Source: Streptomyces sp. HD (GTDB taxonomy: Bacteria > Actinomycetota > Actinomycetes > Streptomycetales > Streptomycetaceae). Taken from it: DNA of 64,000 nt. The notes under the pieces are model-generated. The model was not told the origin of the DNA. It did not search any database and saw nothing but the letters and a program-made list of their open reading frames with translations. Shown here in pieces: positions 24,025 through 32,800 of this stretch (position 1 is its first letter; every line of letters starts with the position of its first letter). Location: positions 143,563 through 207,562 of the forward strand of contig NZ_JAQMYP010000009.1 of NCBI RefSeq assembly GCF_028369295.1, in the 5' to 3' direction. The position numbers were made by a program, and so were the translations under genes.

Positions 24025-26844
24025 CTACTGGGAGAACGAGAAGTACAGAGTTCGCCCGTAGTCGCCCGTCGCCGTGGTGGGGCCGCCGCTGGGGCCGAGC
24101 GCGGACGGTGCGTCGAACTTGGTGCCGATCGCCGGGATGGCGTCGAGGAACGACAGATCTCCCTTCGGGAAGGGCGGCGCGGTATGGCGGGGGTCGGGTC
24201 CGAACCGGGGGGTGAAGAGGCGCAGGTAGAGGTTCTCGTCCTCGGAGACCACGGTGAGACGTCCGGCGGTGGTGTGCAGGGACGCCCAGCGGATGCCCGC
24301 GTGGTAGCCCTTGAACTCCGGGTACACCCAGCCGTCGGCACCGGTCGCGGTGTCGTTGTACTGCTTCGTCCAGACGTCCGTCGCGGCGCCGCGCAGCCGG
24401 TTCTTCCACACCCTGTGCGGTCCGTGGCCGAGCCAGGTCACGCCGGTCACCTGCGCTTCGGGATGGTCGAAGCCGACGCCGAAGAGGTCGTACTCGCCGG
24501 TGAGGTGGTAGCGGTAGTCCAACTGCAGCCAGCCGCTGGGGTGCAGACGCCACCGGACGTGGCGCAGCACGCCGGAGTACTCGGCCTCCACCGTGTAGCC
24601 GTGGCCGTCGGGCCCGTGCGTCAGGCGGGTGAGATCGGCCGTTCCGGTGGTGGGCAGCGGGCCGCGAGACAGCGCGAAGTCCCTTCCTCGGTGGGTGACG
24701 CCGGCCAGCATGCCCGTCGTGGCGTCGAGCGTGACCGTGGTGTGGCGGGATACGACGGTGAGCCTGTCGTCCGCGAGCCGGCCGCGTACGGCCGGTCCCG
24801 GGCCCGTCCGTACGAGCCGTCGGGCCTGGTCGGCGGCGGATGTGATGGTCCAGGTCCAGCTGCATATCTTGCGGCCGTCGGCGTCCGTGACGGTGAGCGC
24901 CATGGCGTCGGCGCGTCGCCAGCCGGGCGGCAGGTGCAGGCGCAGCACTCCTTCCGCGCCGCGCTCGATGTCCGGAGCGCAGGCGGTGCCCTGGGCGCGC
25001 ACCGTGTGGCCGTCCCGCCGCTGCGACGGGGTGCGGAAGTCCAGGAGCCGCCAAGTGAACAGGCAGGTACGGGTGTTGGTGAAGGCGTAGTGGTTGGTGA
25101 GGCTGATCCGTCCGTCGAAGTCGTCCGGCAGGCCGGAGGTGAACCGCTCCGGCTCGGCGAGTTGTACGGGAGACCAGATGTCCTTGATCGTGTAGAAGCT
25201 GGCCTCCTTCTCGCGGAAGGGGCCGAGGATGCCGTCGGGTGCGGCGTTGCCCGCCACATCGATTGCGCCGCCGAGGTCGTCCCGCACGATGCCCTCGTCG
25301 ATCAGTGACCACAGGAAGCCGCCGGCGGAGAGCCGTTCACGGCCCATCAGCTTCCAGTAGTCGTCGAGCCCCGCGCCGGCGCCGCCGTCGTAGAGGCCGT
25401 GGAGGAACTCGGTGGGCATGAAGACGTCGCCCTGTTCCTGGAGGATGCGGCGCGTGCTGTCGTACGTCTCGTAGTGGTCGGTGTTGATGCCGCCGAAGTT
25501 CGCCCAGGGGTGGAGGACGGTGCGCCGCTGGGGGTCGTGGCGGGCGTAGTCGTCGTCGAGGGCGGTGTTCCAGCCGCCTTCGTTGCCGTTGTCCCAGAAC
25601 AGGATCGACGGGTGGTTGACGTCACGGGTGACCATCTCGGCGACGAGGGGCCTGCCCGCCGCTTCGTCGTACGACTTCTGCCAGCCGGCGAGTTCGTCGA
25701 GCACGTACAGCCCGAGTTCGTCGGCGAGGTCGAGGAAGTGCGTGTCCGGCGGGTAGTGGGACATCCGGACCGCGTTCATGTTCATCTCCCGCATCAGCAG
25801 GATGTCCTTGCGGCTGACGCGCGCGCTGGTCGCCCGGCCGGACGTGGGCCAGATGGTGTGCCGGTTGGCTCCCTTGAGGAGGATCTTCACGCCGTTGACG
25901 TACACGCCGTCGCCGGGGCGCACCTCGACGGTACGGAAGCCGAACCTCTCGTCGACGCGGTGGATGGTGCGGTCGTCGCCGGCGCGGAGCGCGACCTCGA
26001 CGCGGTAGAGGTGCGGGGTCTCCGCCGTCCACTGCCGGGGGGAGTCGACAGCGGTCCTGAGGGTCACCATCGTGTCGCCGGGAGCGACGGCCGCGGTGAA
26101 CGGGGCGCCGACCGGGCGCCCGGAGAGGTCGGTGACCTGGGCGACGAGACGGTCGGCGGAGCCGGTACCCGACAGATGGGCGTCGATCCGCAGCGTGCCG
26201 TCGGCGCGGGCGTCGACGGCGATGCGTTCGATGTGCTGGAGCGGGAACGCCTCCAGGTGGACGGGGCGGTAGATGCCGCCGAAGTTCCAGTAGTCGCCGA
26301 GGCGTTCGGCCCGGTTGACGGAGTCGTCGGTGGACTCCTTGCTGACGGTCACCTCCAGGAGGTTGTCCTGCCCCGGACGCAGCTTTCCGGTCACCTCGTG
26401 CCGGAACCGGTAGAAGCCGCCGCGGTGGACGGGCCCGGCCGAATCGCCGTTGATCCACGCCTCGGTGTCGGTCATCGACCCTTCGAACACGAGGAAGACG
26501 CGTCTGTCACGCCAGTGGGCGGGCGGCGTGAAGGTGTGCCGGTAGCGGCCTTTCTCCTCCGGGCGCAGATTCCACCCGTAGTTGTACGTCCCGTATCCGT
26601 GGAACTCCCAGTTGGACGGAACCGGAATGCTGCCCCAACTGCCGCTGCGCCGCCCGCTGGTGCACAGGAAGTCCCAGTCGACCGGGTTGTCGGCGTCCTC
26701 GCCGGACAGATACAGGCGCTCGGTGCGCGTGGAGGCGTCCGTTCCGTCGACCGCCTCCGCGGCCCGGGCCGAGCCCGCGGGAAGGCCTCCGGCGACGGCG
26801 CCGACGGCGCCGAGGATCAGAACGCCACGACGTGACAACTGCAT
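24025..26844 (-). CDS. secreted glycoside hydrolase family 2 (beta-galactosidase-like)
   Basis: A 939-residue exported enzyme. The N-terminus MQLSRRGVLILGAVGAV has a twin-arginine-type signal ending near SARAAEA. A jelly-roll sugar-binding domain (WGSIPVPSNWE, YRHTFTPP), an Ig-like domain, a TIM barrel and C-terminal beta-sandwich domains follow in GH2 order. Candidate catalytic residues are Glu422 (NGNEGG, acid/base) and Glu479 (PTEFLHG, nucleophile). ATG 26844 has GGAG upstream; the frame runs 165 codons further but without support. It releases terminal beta-linked sugars, probably galactose; specificity is unproven. Confidence 0.85.
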   Translation of the reverse strand: MQLSRRGVLILGAVGAVAGGLPAGSARAAEAVDGTDASTRTERLYLSGEDADNPVDWDFLCTSGRRSGSWGSIPVPSNWEFHGYGTYNYGWNLRPEEKGRYRHTFTPPAHWRDRRVFLVFEGSMTDTEAWINGDSAGPVHRGGFYRFRHEVTGKLRPGQDNLLEVTVSKESTDDSVNRAERLGDYWNFGGIYRPVHLEAFPLQHIERIAVDARADGTLRIDAHLSGTGSADRLVAQVTDLSGRPVGAPFTAAVAPGDTMVTLRTAVDSPRQWTAETPHLYRVEVALRAGDDRTIHRVDERFGFRTVEVRPGDGVYVNGVKILLKGANRHTIWPTSGRATSARVSRKDILLMREMNMNAVRMSHYPPDTHFLDLADELGLYVLDELAGWQKSYDEAAGRPLVAEMVTRDVNHPSILFWDNGNEGGWNTALDDDYARHDPQRRTVLHPWANFGGINTDHYETYDSTRRILQEQGDVFMPTEFLHGLYDGGAGAGLDDYWKLMGRERLSAGGFLWSLIDEGIVRDDLGGAIDVAGNAAPDGILGPFREKEASFYTIKDIWSPVQLAEPERFTSGLPDDFDGRISLTNHYAFTNTRTCLFTWRLLDFRTPSQRRDGHTVRAQGTACAPDIERGAEGVLRLHLPPGWRRADAMALTVTDADGRKICSWTWTITSAADQARRLVRTGPGPAVRGRLADDRLTVVSRHTTVTLDATTGMLAGVTHRGRDFALSRGPLPTTGTADLTRLTHGPDGHGYTVEAEYSGVLRHVRWRLHPSGWLQLDYRYHLTGEYDLFGVGFDHPEAQVTGVTWLGHGPHRVWKNRLRGAATDVWTKQYNDTATGADGWVYPEFKGYHAGIRWASLHTTAGRLTVVSEDENLYLRLFTPRFGPDPRHTAPPFPKGDLSFLDAIPAIGTKFDAPSALGPSGGPTTATGDYGRTLYFSFSQ

Positions 26845-27433
26845 GACATCTCCAGACTTCAAGGAACCGTCGGGTGGGGATGGCAGGGACGTGCGGGGTA
26901 GCCGACGGGCCCGGTCGGCACCACGACAGTCGAAGCGCTTGCGCGCACAACGCCGCAGGTCAGAGCAGACGTGCAGGAGCGACGACGACATTAGGAGTCG
27001 AATGAATCGAATACAAGAGGGCAGCAGAAGGTACAGGAGCCTCCGGAGTCGCCATGTCAGCGCCGACACCGCCGACCTCGGTACTCGGAGCAGCTCATCT
27101 CCAGTGGTACGGATCCAAGGCGGCAAGTGAACCAAGCGCGAGCGTCGGCCGTTTCGCGAGAATCGCGCCCGTCGGCCTTGCCGCGCAGAACGGGCGTCAC
27201 TCAAGCTCTGTGCACGCCCGAAGGTGTTCCCCGACTGGACGTCCGGCCGAGCCCGGCTCAACACCGTGCCCGTCCGGGAACACGATCTGCCCACCGGTCG
27301 TCGCGTCCGTGCCCATAGCGTGCCCGTAAGAGCAGACAACCACGGTCAACAGCGGCGCAATCCGACCTGCGCGAGCGTCCGAAGGAAAGCCATCTGCACA
27401 CGTCAGAGCCGTATGGCCCGCCCAAGCGCCGTC
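26845..27433. other. right end of segment 2
   Basis: Upstream region of the GH2 gene, followed by a relic of a boundary gene (about 27085-27130, reading HLQWYG in one frame and ending AAGGCGGCAAGTGA) and the att-proximal module. No intact gene is present. A GCGCTTGCGCGC palindrome near 26937 could be a sugar-repressor site, but this is weak. Confidence 0.4.
27309..27355. promoter_or_regulatory. att-proximal arm module, copy C
   Basis: GTGCCCATAGCGTGCCCG followed by TAAGAGCAGACAACCACGG and AACAGCGG: two GTGCC boxes 11 bp apart. The same block precedes att copies 4, 5 and 6. Confidence 0.55.
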
Positions 27434-27481
27434 GCTTCCCAAGCTGAGAGCGCGAGTTCGATTCTCGTCACCCGCTCCATG
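27434..27481 (+). repeat. att core copy 3
   Basis: The tRNA-Gly 3' half again, from GCTTCCCAAGC through the CCA. Its right flank (27482-27552) is almost the same as the flank right of the true tRNA gene, including the hairpin and the GTGCC pair at 27540 and 27551. This shows that a second int-bearing element once began here. Confidence 0.92.
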
Positions 27482-27559
27482 ATTAAGGCCCAGGTCAGAG
27501 ACCCGGGCCTTTTTGCTGTCCGTGGTGATCAGCGGTCGCGTGCCAGATTCGTGCCCCCG

Positions 27560-27640
27560 CTCCGAGGACTGGCCGGCGCGGGCCATGAGGTCCTGAGCTT
27601 GGCGCCGGTGTCGGCGGCGAGGGTGTTGCCGGTGTGCCGG
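27560..27640 (-). pseudogene. integrase catalytic fragment
   Basis: The reverse strand encodes RHTGNTLAADTGAKL and, after a one-base shift, DLMARAGQSSE, matching the RHTGHTLSTRSGATL and MVRAGQSSE blocks of the intact integrase. It sits at the corresponding distance from att copy 3. Only this ~80-bp piece remains. Confidence 0.75.
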
Positions 27641-27751
27641 GCGGGCATAGTGACAGGCCCCCCTACGGGCTGCGGCCGTAGTGCTGGCGGACGAGAAGCT
27701 GGACCGTGCGGCGGGCGCGACGCGGATCAACGAGGCCCCGCCTCGCAGGAT

Positions 27752-27833
27752 GAAAACCGGCCGACTGAACGAGCATGCCGGTGGCGATGAGAGGTTTGCG
27801 GCCGATCCGGTCGGCGAGGTGGCCGGTGGGGCC
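27752..27833 (-). pseudogene. MFS transporter fragment
   Basis: The reverse strand reads GHLADRIGRKPLIATGMLVQ, a classic major-facilitator loop 2-3 motif, followed by SAGF. No start, and frames break on both sides. It is a relic of a drug or metabolite exporter. Confidence 0.55.
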
Positions 27834-27962
27834 TGTCCGGTGCCTCCACGAGATCGGGTAGAGGCCCTGTGGAAGGGAACCAGCGTCAGCACCTTGGCCG
27901 AGAGGTACGGGGCCAGGTCGCGTTCCGCTAAGTAGCGCCGATCCGTGTCGGGCGGGTTGTGC

Positions 27963-29102
27963 TCAGGCGGGACGGGTGGGGGCCCGTAGTTCGATCTCGT
28001 ATCCGCCCTGTGGGGAGGGTTCGGCGGTGAGGGTGCCGTTGAGCAGTTCGGCGCGTTCTCTCAGGCTGATCAGACCGTGCCGGGCGCTGGGCAGGGCGAC
28101 GGAGGGGCGGGTGGGGGCGGTGTTGGTGACGGTGACGCCGAAGCGCTGCGCGTCGTGCCACAGGCGCACCTCGGCACGGGCGCCGGGGGCGTGCTTGCGT
28201 ACGTTCGTGAGGGCTTCTTGGACCGTGCGGTAGACGGTGCGTTGGGCGGTGGTGCTGATGCCGGGCGGGAGCCCGCCGGTCAGGGTGGTCTCGATGCCGC
28301 TGTTGGCGATCAGCTGCTGGAGGTCGGCGAGGGTGGGCTGGGGGGTGAGTTCGGTTTCCTTGCCGCCGGAGGCGCGCAGCAGGGTGACCATGTGGCGGAG
28401 TTCGTCGAGGGTGTTCACGCTCAGGGTGCGGATGGTGCAGGCGGCGTCGCGGGCGTCGGGATCCTTGGCGGCGACCTGCAGGGCTCCGGCCTGTACGGCG
28501 ATGAGGCTGACCTGGTGGGAGACGACGTCGTGCATCTCGCGGGCCAGTTGGGCGCGTTCGCGGGCGAGGACGGTCTGGGCGTACAGGGCGCGTTCGTGTT
28601 CGCGGGCCACTTCGACCTCGACGAGCTGGCGGGACACGTCGTGCCTGGCCTGCACGAGCTGGCCGAACAGGATCGGGGCGAAGGCCGTGGCCAGCGTGTA
28701 GACGAACTGGATGAGCGTCCAGGTGCGGTCGCCGGGAAACGTGTCGCCGGGAAACGTGTCGGACAGGGGCCAGGCGAGGGTGCTCGCCGCCGCGTTCAGC
28801 AGGGCGCAGCCGGCCAGCATAGGGCGGCTGCGGGTGCGCGTGGCCAGCGTGTACAGGGCGGCGATCGGCGCGACCGCCACGTCCATGAACAGGGTCATGG
28901 GCAGGGTCAACAGGAAGACGGTCAGTGGAAAGCGCCTGCGCAGGAACAGTCCGGCGCAGCCGAGGGCGGCGCAGGCCCACATGAACGGTGTCGCCTCGCC
29001 GTAGAGGTTGATCCAGGCGTCGAGCGCGGCGAGCACGACGAGGCCCGCGTCGACGGCCCAGGGCGGCACCCGCCGCCACCGTTCCTGAGCCGTGCTCATC
29101 AT
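27963..29102 (-). CDS. NarL-type sensor histidine kinase
   Basis: A 379-residue HisKA_3 kinase: four to five N-terminal transmembrane helices (about residues 15-150), a dimerisation helix with His191 (REMHDVVSHQVSL), and a C-terminal HATPase domain (EALTNVRKHAPGA). It would phosphorylate the adjacent response regulator, whose stop overlaps its start by 4 bases. A 15-bp tandem duplication (28728-28757) gives a repeated DTFPG between helices. The signal is unknown. Confidence 0.9.
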   Translation of the reverse strand: MMSTAQERWRRVPPWAVDAGLVVLAALDAWINLYGEATPFMWACAALGCAGLFLRRRFPLTVFLLTLPMTLFMDVAVAPIAALYTLATRTRSRPMLAGCALLNAAASTLAWPLSDTFPGDTFPGDRTWTLIQFVYTLATAFAPILFGQLVQARHDVSRQLVEVEVAREHERALYAQTVLARERAQLAREMHDVVSHQVSLIAVQAGALQVAAKDPDARDAACTIRTLSVNTLDELRHMVTLLRASGGKETELTPQPTLADLQQLIANSGIETTLTGGLPPGISTTAQRTVYRTVQEALTNVRKHAPGARAEVRLWHDAQRFGVTVTNTAPTRPSVALPSARHGLISLRERAELLNGTLTAEPSPQGGYEIELRAPTRPA

Positions 29103-29779
29103 CCGTTGCCCCCTGCCCTGTTGGCGCCGTCATCGCCGAGCAGTCCGGCCCGCTCCGCGAGGAGCGCCGCCTGGACGCGGCTGGAGACCCGGAGCTTGGT
29201 CAGGATCGAGCTGACGTGGTCCTTGACGGTGCCCGCGCTCAGATGGAGGCGGGTGCCGATGTCGGCGTTGGACAGTCCTTCCGCGATCAGGACGAGGACG
29301 TCACGTTCGCGGTCGGTGAGCAGATTCACGCGCGCCACGTCCTCCGCGACCTGGGGCGTGCCCGCCCCAGGATGGCCGCGCAGCAGAGCCCGCGAGGCTT
29401 TCGGGGACATCACCACGCCGCCGGCGGCCAGGGTGCGTACGAGGTGGGCGAGTTGTTCGGGCTCGGTGTCCTTGAGCAGGAAGCCCGCGGCTCCCGAACG
29501 CAGCGCGGTCAGGATGTACTCGTCGGTGTCGAAGGTGGTCAGCATGGCCACCGTCGGCGGCTCGGGCAGCGTCCGGACCTCCCTCAGGACGGTCAGGCCG
29601 TCCACATCCGGCATGCGGATGTCGAGGAGCACGACGTCCGGGTGCTCGCGCCGGATCACGTCGGCGGCCTGCGCTCCTTCCACGGTCGCCACGACCTGGA
29701 TGCCGTCGGAGGCGTTCAGGATCAGCTCGAACCCGGACCGCACCAGCGCCTCGTCGTCCACCACCACTACCCGGATCAC
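29099..29779 (-). CDS. NarL/LuxR-family response regulator
   Basis: A 226-residue regulator with a receiver domain (acidic Asp8-Asp9, phospho-acceptor Asp53 in LLDIRMPD, Lys in FLLKD) and a C-terminal GerE helix-turn-helix (LTDRERDVLVLIAEGLSNAD, then TVKDHVSSIL). It is the first gene of a two-gene unit with the kinase. Targets are unknown; the divergent membrane-protein genes to the right are candidates. Confidence 0.92.
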   Translation of the reverse strand: MIRVVVVDDEALVRSGFELILNASDGIQVVATVEGAQAADVIRREHPDVVLLDIRMPDVDGLTVLREVRTLPEPPTVAMLTTFDTDEYILTALRSGAAGFLLKDTEPEQLAHLVRTLAAGGVVMSPKASRALLRGHPGAGTPQVAEDVARVNLLTDRERDVLVLIAEGLSNADIGTRLHLSAGTVKDHVSSILTKLRVSSRVQAALLAERAGLLGDDGANRAGGNG

Positions 29780-30106
29780 CGGCGTTCCGCCTCACACTCG
29801 TCTGCTCTGTCCAGCTGCTCGGCGGCCCGTACACCCCGGCATCGGGGCGTCCACGTTCTCGTACGGTGATCGCTCGCTGTCGACAGTACGTCCGGCCGGG
29901 CGCGCGGCGGTGCGGCTGCTGTGGACACCCGCCACCCGGCAGGCCGGTTCCAGCCGGTCGGGGGGAGCGCTCCGGCCCGTCGGCGGGCGGGTGGGCGAGG
30001 TCCGGCGGATGGTGTCGGCGGTTCTCGTCCGGTGGGATCGGTCCGTGGGCCCGCCCGGGTCTGCCGGCCGCAGTCGATTTCCGTACCGTTCGAGGATCAC
30101 CCAGCC
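29780..30106. other. divergent promoter region, no gene
   Basis: About 327 bp between the response-regulator operon and the divergent membrane gene. It is G+C-rich with no convincing short gene or strong operator. Confidence 0.5.
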
Positions 30107-30634
30107 ATGCCCGAGTTGTACCTGCGTCAGCCTGTCCGTGCTCTGCGCCGCTGTGCGGCGCGGCCCCATGTGCTGTTCGGGGGCGTGTACGGGGCGGTAC
30201 TGGCCAGCTCCGTGGTGGCCGCCCTGACGGAGCAGGGTGAGACGGCGCCCGCCGACCGGTTCAGCAGCGCCCAGTGGCTCCTGGTCACGGCCGCCGCATC
30301 GGCCTTGGCGCACGGTTACGCACATCTGATCGCCCTGCGCGGCGACCGGACCCATCACGGTGTGCGTGCCGGGGTGCGGCTGTTGCTGTCCGAGTGGCCG
30401 TTGGTGGTGGCGACGGTGCCGACGCTGGTCCTGCTGCTCGGCGCGGCCTGGGGTTGGTGGCCCTCGGCGGGCATCGAGTATGTGGCCTTCGCCGTGAACG
30501 TGGTGCTGCTGTTCGCCTGGGGCCTGCTCGCGGCCCGCGCCGCCGGTCGCACCTGGGGCTCCGCCCTGAGGATCGGCACCGTTGACTCGTTGCTCGGGCT
30601 GACGGTCGTGGTGGCCAACGCCATCATCAAGTAG
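30107..30634 (+). CDS. integral membrane protein of unknown function
   Basis: A 175-residue protein starting MPELYLRQPVRAL with about four or five hydrophobic helices and a short basic N-terminus. ATG 30107 is preferred over an upstream in-frame ATG at 29921, because the upstream extension is low-complexity Arg/Gly/Pro sequence. No family is recognised with confidence. It lies divergent from the response regulator and just before a DUF418 gene. Confidence 0.7.
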   Translation: MPELYLRQPVRALRRCAARPHVLFGGVYGAVLASSVVAALTEQGETAPADRFSSAQWLLVTAAASALAHGYAHLIALRGDRTHHGVRAGVRLLLSEWPLVVATVPTLVLLLGAAWGWWPSAGIEYVAFAVNVVLLFAWGLLAARAAGRTWGSALRIGTVDSLLGLTVVVANAIIK

Positions 30635-30774
30635 GCGGTTGGCCGTCCGGGCCCGCCGACCGGCCGCCGCGGCGCTGTTCCGCCGGTCGGCGGGGCGGTA
30701 CCGGCCGGTCGGCGGGGGCGTTACCGAAGCCTGCCGGATGGTCCGTCTCCTGACGGCCACGCGAGATTCTCCGT

Positions 30775-32064
30775 ATGACACAGACACAGCTGCCCGAGGA
30801 GACGTCAGCTCCGCAGGAGAACTCGCCTCCGCAGCCCCGCACCTCCCCCGAGTCCGCCGTGCCGGCCTCGCCCGGCCCTTCGATGGGACGCCTCGTCGGG
30901 GTGGACCTGGCCCGCGCGCTGGCGGTGTTCGGCATGTACGTCGTGCACATCGGCCCCCCGCTGTCCGCCACGAGCGGCGTCGCCAGCTGGATCCGGTACA
31001 TATCGGACGGTCACTCGTCGGTCCTGTTCGCCACCCTCGCCGGGTTCTCCCTGATGCTGCTCGCCGGCCGCCGCGAGCCCAAGACCGGCCTGGCCGGCCG
31101 GCAGGCGAAGGTCCGCATCGCGATCCGCGCCGTGGTCCTGCTGGCGCTGGGCACCGTGATGGCGATGGAGTACGGGGGAGTGATCATCCTCGGCTTCTAC
31201 GGTGTCTACTTCCTGCTCGCCCTGCCCCTGGTCCGCCTGCGCGCCAAGACCCTCGCGATCATCGCTGCCGCGTTCGCCCTCGTCACACCGCAGCTGGCGT
31301 TCGCCCTGACCTCGCTGCTGACCCCGTCGGTCCAGCAGAGCATCAACACCTACGACCCGCTCCGCCACCTCAGCGAGGTAGGCGTGCTCGATCTGCTGCT
31401 CACCGGCTTCTACCCGGCGCTCACCTGGATGTCGTTCGTGATCGCGGGCATGGCGCTGGGCCGCCTCGACCTGTCCTCCGGCACTGTCCAGCGGCGCCTG
31501 GCCGCGTTCGGTGCCGCCCTCACCGCGACCGCGTACGGCATGTCCCTGCTGCTGGCCGGCCCCGGCGCGTTGCGGAGCACCGCGGAAGGCGGGTCGTCGT
31601 CCGGCGGCTCCGGGTCGGCGTCCTTCGGCAGTATGCCGTCGTCCGGCGGCTCCGGGTCGATGCCGCTCGACGGCGGGTCGTTCCCCGATATGCCGGCGTC
31701 GTCGCTCCTGGCGGCCGGGCCGCACAGCGGCACCACGTTCGACATCATCGGCAGCCTTGGAGTCGCGATCCTCGTGATCGTGGGCGCGACCGTGCTGATG
31801 GACCGCCTGCCGCGACTGCGCCGCCTGGCGAAACCGGTCATCGCCGTGGGCACCATGTCACTGACCGCCTACGTCGGCCACTTCGTCGCACAGTCCGTGT
31901 TCTCCACGCCCGCCGGGACCGGCACCCAGCAGTCATGGGTGCCGCTGCTCATGTACGTCCTCGGGGCGATCGTGTTCGCCACGATCTGGTCCCGCTTCTT
32001 CCGCCGCGGCCCCCTGGAGTACCTGCTCAACACCGCCACCAAGCCCGCCAAGTACATCCGGTGA
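30775..32064 (+). CDS. DUF418/acyltransferase-like polytopic membrane protein
   Basis: A 429-residue protein with a Pro/Ser-rich cytosolic N-terminus, then RLVGVDLARALAVFGMYVVH, the start typical of DUF418 and heparan-acetyltransferase-like proteins, and about ten transmembrane helices. A Ser/Gly-rich loop with repeated SSGGSGS lies near residues 270-300. It ends RRGPLEYLLNTATKPAKYIR. A clear paralogue lies at 44001-45287 in opposite orientation. Such proteins may modify surface polymers; this is inference. Confidence 0.82.
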   Translation: MTQTQLPEETSAPQENSPPQPRTSPESAVPASPGPSMGRLVGVDLARALAVFGMYVVHIGPPLSATSGVASWIRYISDGHSSVLFATLAGFSLMLLAGRREPKTGLAGRQAKVRIAIRAVVLLALGTVMAMEYGGVIILGFYGVYFLLALPLVRLRAKTLAIIAAAFALVTPQLAFALTSLLTPSVQQSINTYDPLRHLSEVGVLDLLLTGFYPALTWMSFVIAGMALGRLDLSSGTVQRRLAAFGAALTATAYGMSLLLAGPGALRSTAEGGSSSGGSGSASFGSMPSSGGSGSMPLDGGSFPDMPASSLLAAGPHSGTTFDIIGSLGVAILVIVGATVLMDRLPRLRRLAKPVIAVGTMSLTAYVGHFVAQSVFSTPAGTGTQQSWVPLLMYVLGAIVFATIWSRFFRRGPLEYLLNTATKPAKYIR

Positions 32065-32433
32065 GGTCCGGCCGGGGTGGGACCCCTGCACGTCCTACCC
32101 CGGCCTGGACGGCCTGCCCGGCCCGCAAGGGGATCGCCCTTGCGGGCTTCGGCCGTGCTCCCGGCCGACCGCTGTCGGCTCCGCCTGTCGTCGACCGGCC
32201 GTCCATGGGCAAGGTCCGGGCGACTGCGGGACGTGCGTGGGCGTGCGTGTGCATGCGTGGGCATGATGCCCGGCGCGGCCCGGGGCAACGGCTGGTGCGG
32301 GTCAGGAGATGGTGGCCGCCGGTGCGGCTGAGACCACGACGGCCACCCAGGCAGGTGTGGAGACTCGCGGCGTCGCACCGGGCAACGCCGGGGAAACCCA
32401 TCCGGTCGTGGACACCGCCCTCCTCGGCCGCGT

Positions 32434-32471
32434 CCACATCGATGTCGCGGACCGCCGCGACATCGATGTGG
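32434..32471. repeat. 17-bp perfect inverted repeat with ACCG loop
   Basis: CCACATCGATGTCGCGG and its exact complement are separated by four bases. It lies just beyond a sigma-factor relic and is not followed by T residues. It could be a very stable RNA hairpin, an operator or a small insertion. It is not seen elsewhere in the window. Confidence 0.75.
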
Positions 32472-32524
32472 TCCAACTCGTCCGAGAGCTCCAAGTTCAA
32501 AAGGCGCCCGTCACCGGGCGCGAT

Positions 32525-32737
32525 GGGGTGGCCGAGCTGCCGCTCCCCGAGCAGGGGAAGAACCTCCCGCAGCTGCTCTTGGTCCAGCAATCGCCGCACT
32601 CGGACTTCGTCGTGTCCGGCGTCCGGGACGTGCTCCAGCGGCACCTCCTCCGCTCTGCGCGCACGCCACCACTCGGTGCTCGGGTTGATCACGACTCGGC
32701 GCACGTACGCGCCGAACCGCGCCTCGTCACGAACGCA
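32525..32737 (-). pseudogene. SigE-like ECF sigma factor fragment
   Basis: The reverse strand encodes VRDEARFGAYVRRVVINPST followed by EWWRARRAEEVPLEHVPDA, closely resembling the region 2 end and linker of Streptomyces SigE-type sigma factors (I recall AYLRRVMINTRTEWWRARKLEEVP in S. coelicolor SigE). A leucine-rich LLDQEQLREVLPLL follows, then the similarity to region 4 is lost. Region 2 proper and region 4 are absent. The open frame runs on to 32027 but looks non-native. Confidence 0.6.
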
Positions 32738-32738
32738 G

Positions 32739-32772
32739 GCCGCCCTCCTGCGTGTGCAGGAGGGCGGCCTAC
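32739..32772. terminator. 14-bp perfect-stem terminator
   Basis: AGGCCGCCCTCCTG and its complement flank a six-base loop. It lies between the sigma relic and the ABC transporter gene and would stop minus-strand transcription leaving the transporter. Confidence 0.75.
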
Positions 32773-32800
32773 AGGAGGTGCTCGGCGTCGGGGGCCCCTC

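Larger units (their letters stand above)
20378..27481. mobile_element. segment 2: decayed integrative element with GH2 cargo
   Basis: A 7.1-kb segment between att copies 2 and 3. It keeps a truncated integrase close to the left att but no xis, rep, tra or regulator. It also holds a VOC gene, decayed DNA and a complete glycoside hydrolase gene. It seems unable to move by itself, though the segment 1 integrase might act on its att sites. Confidence 0.7.

Noticed and set aside
26845..27339. A 165-residue N-terminal extension of the GH2 protein
   Set aside because: The twin-arginine-type signal at 26844 with a ribosome site marks the true start; the extension crosses decayed island DNA.
32027..32704. 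A full-length gene from the SigE-like fragment to 32027
   Set aside because: Only the first ~60 codons look like a protein family; the remainder crosses the inverted repeat and the end of the DUF418 gene and lacks coherent motifs.
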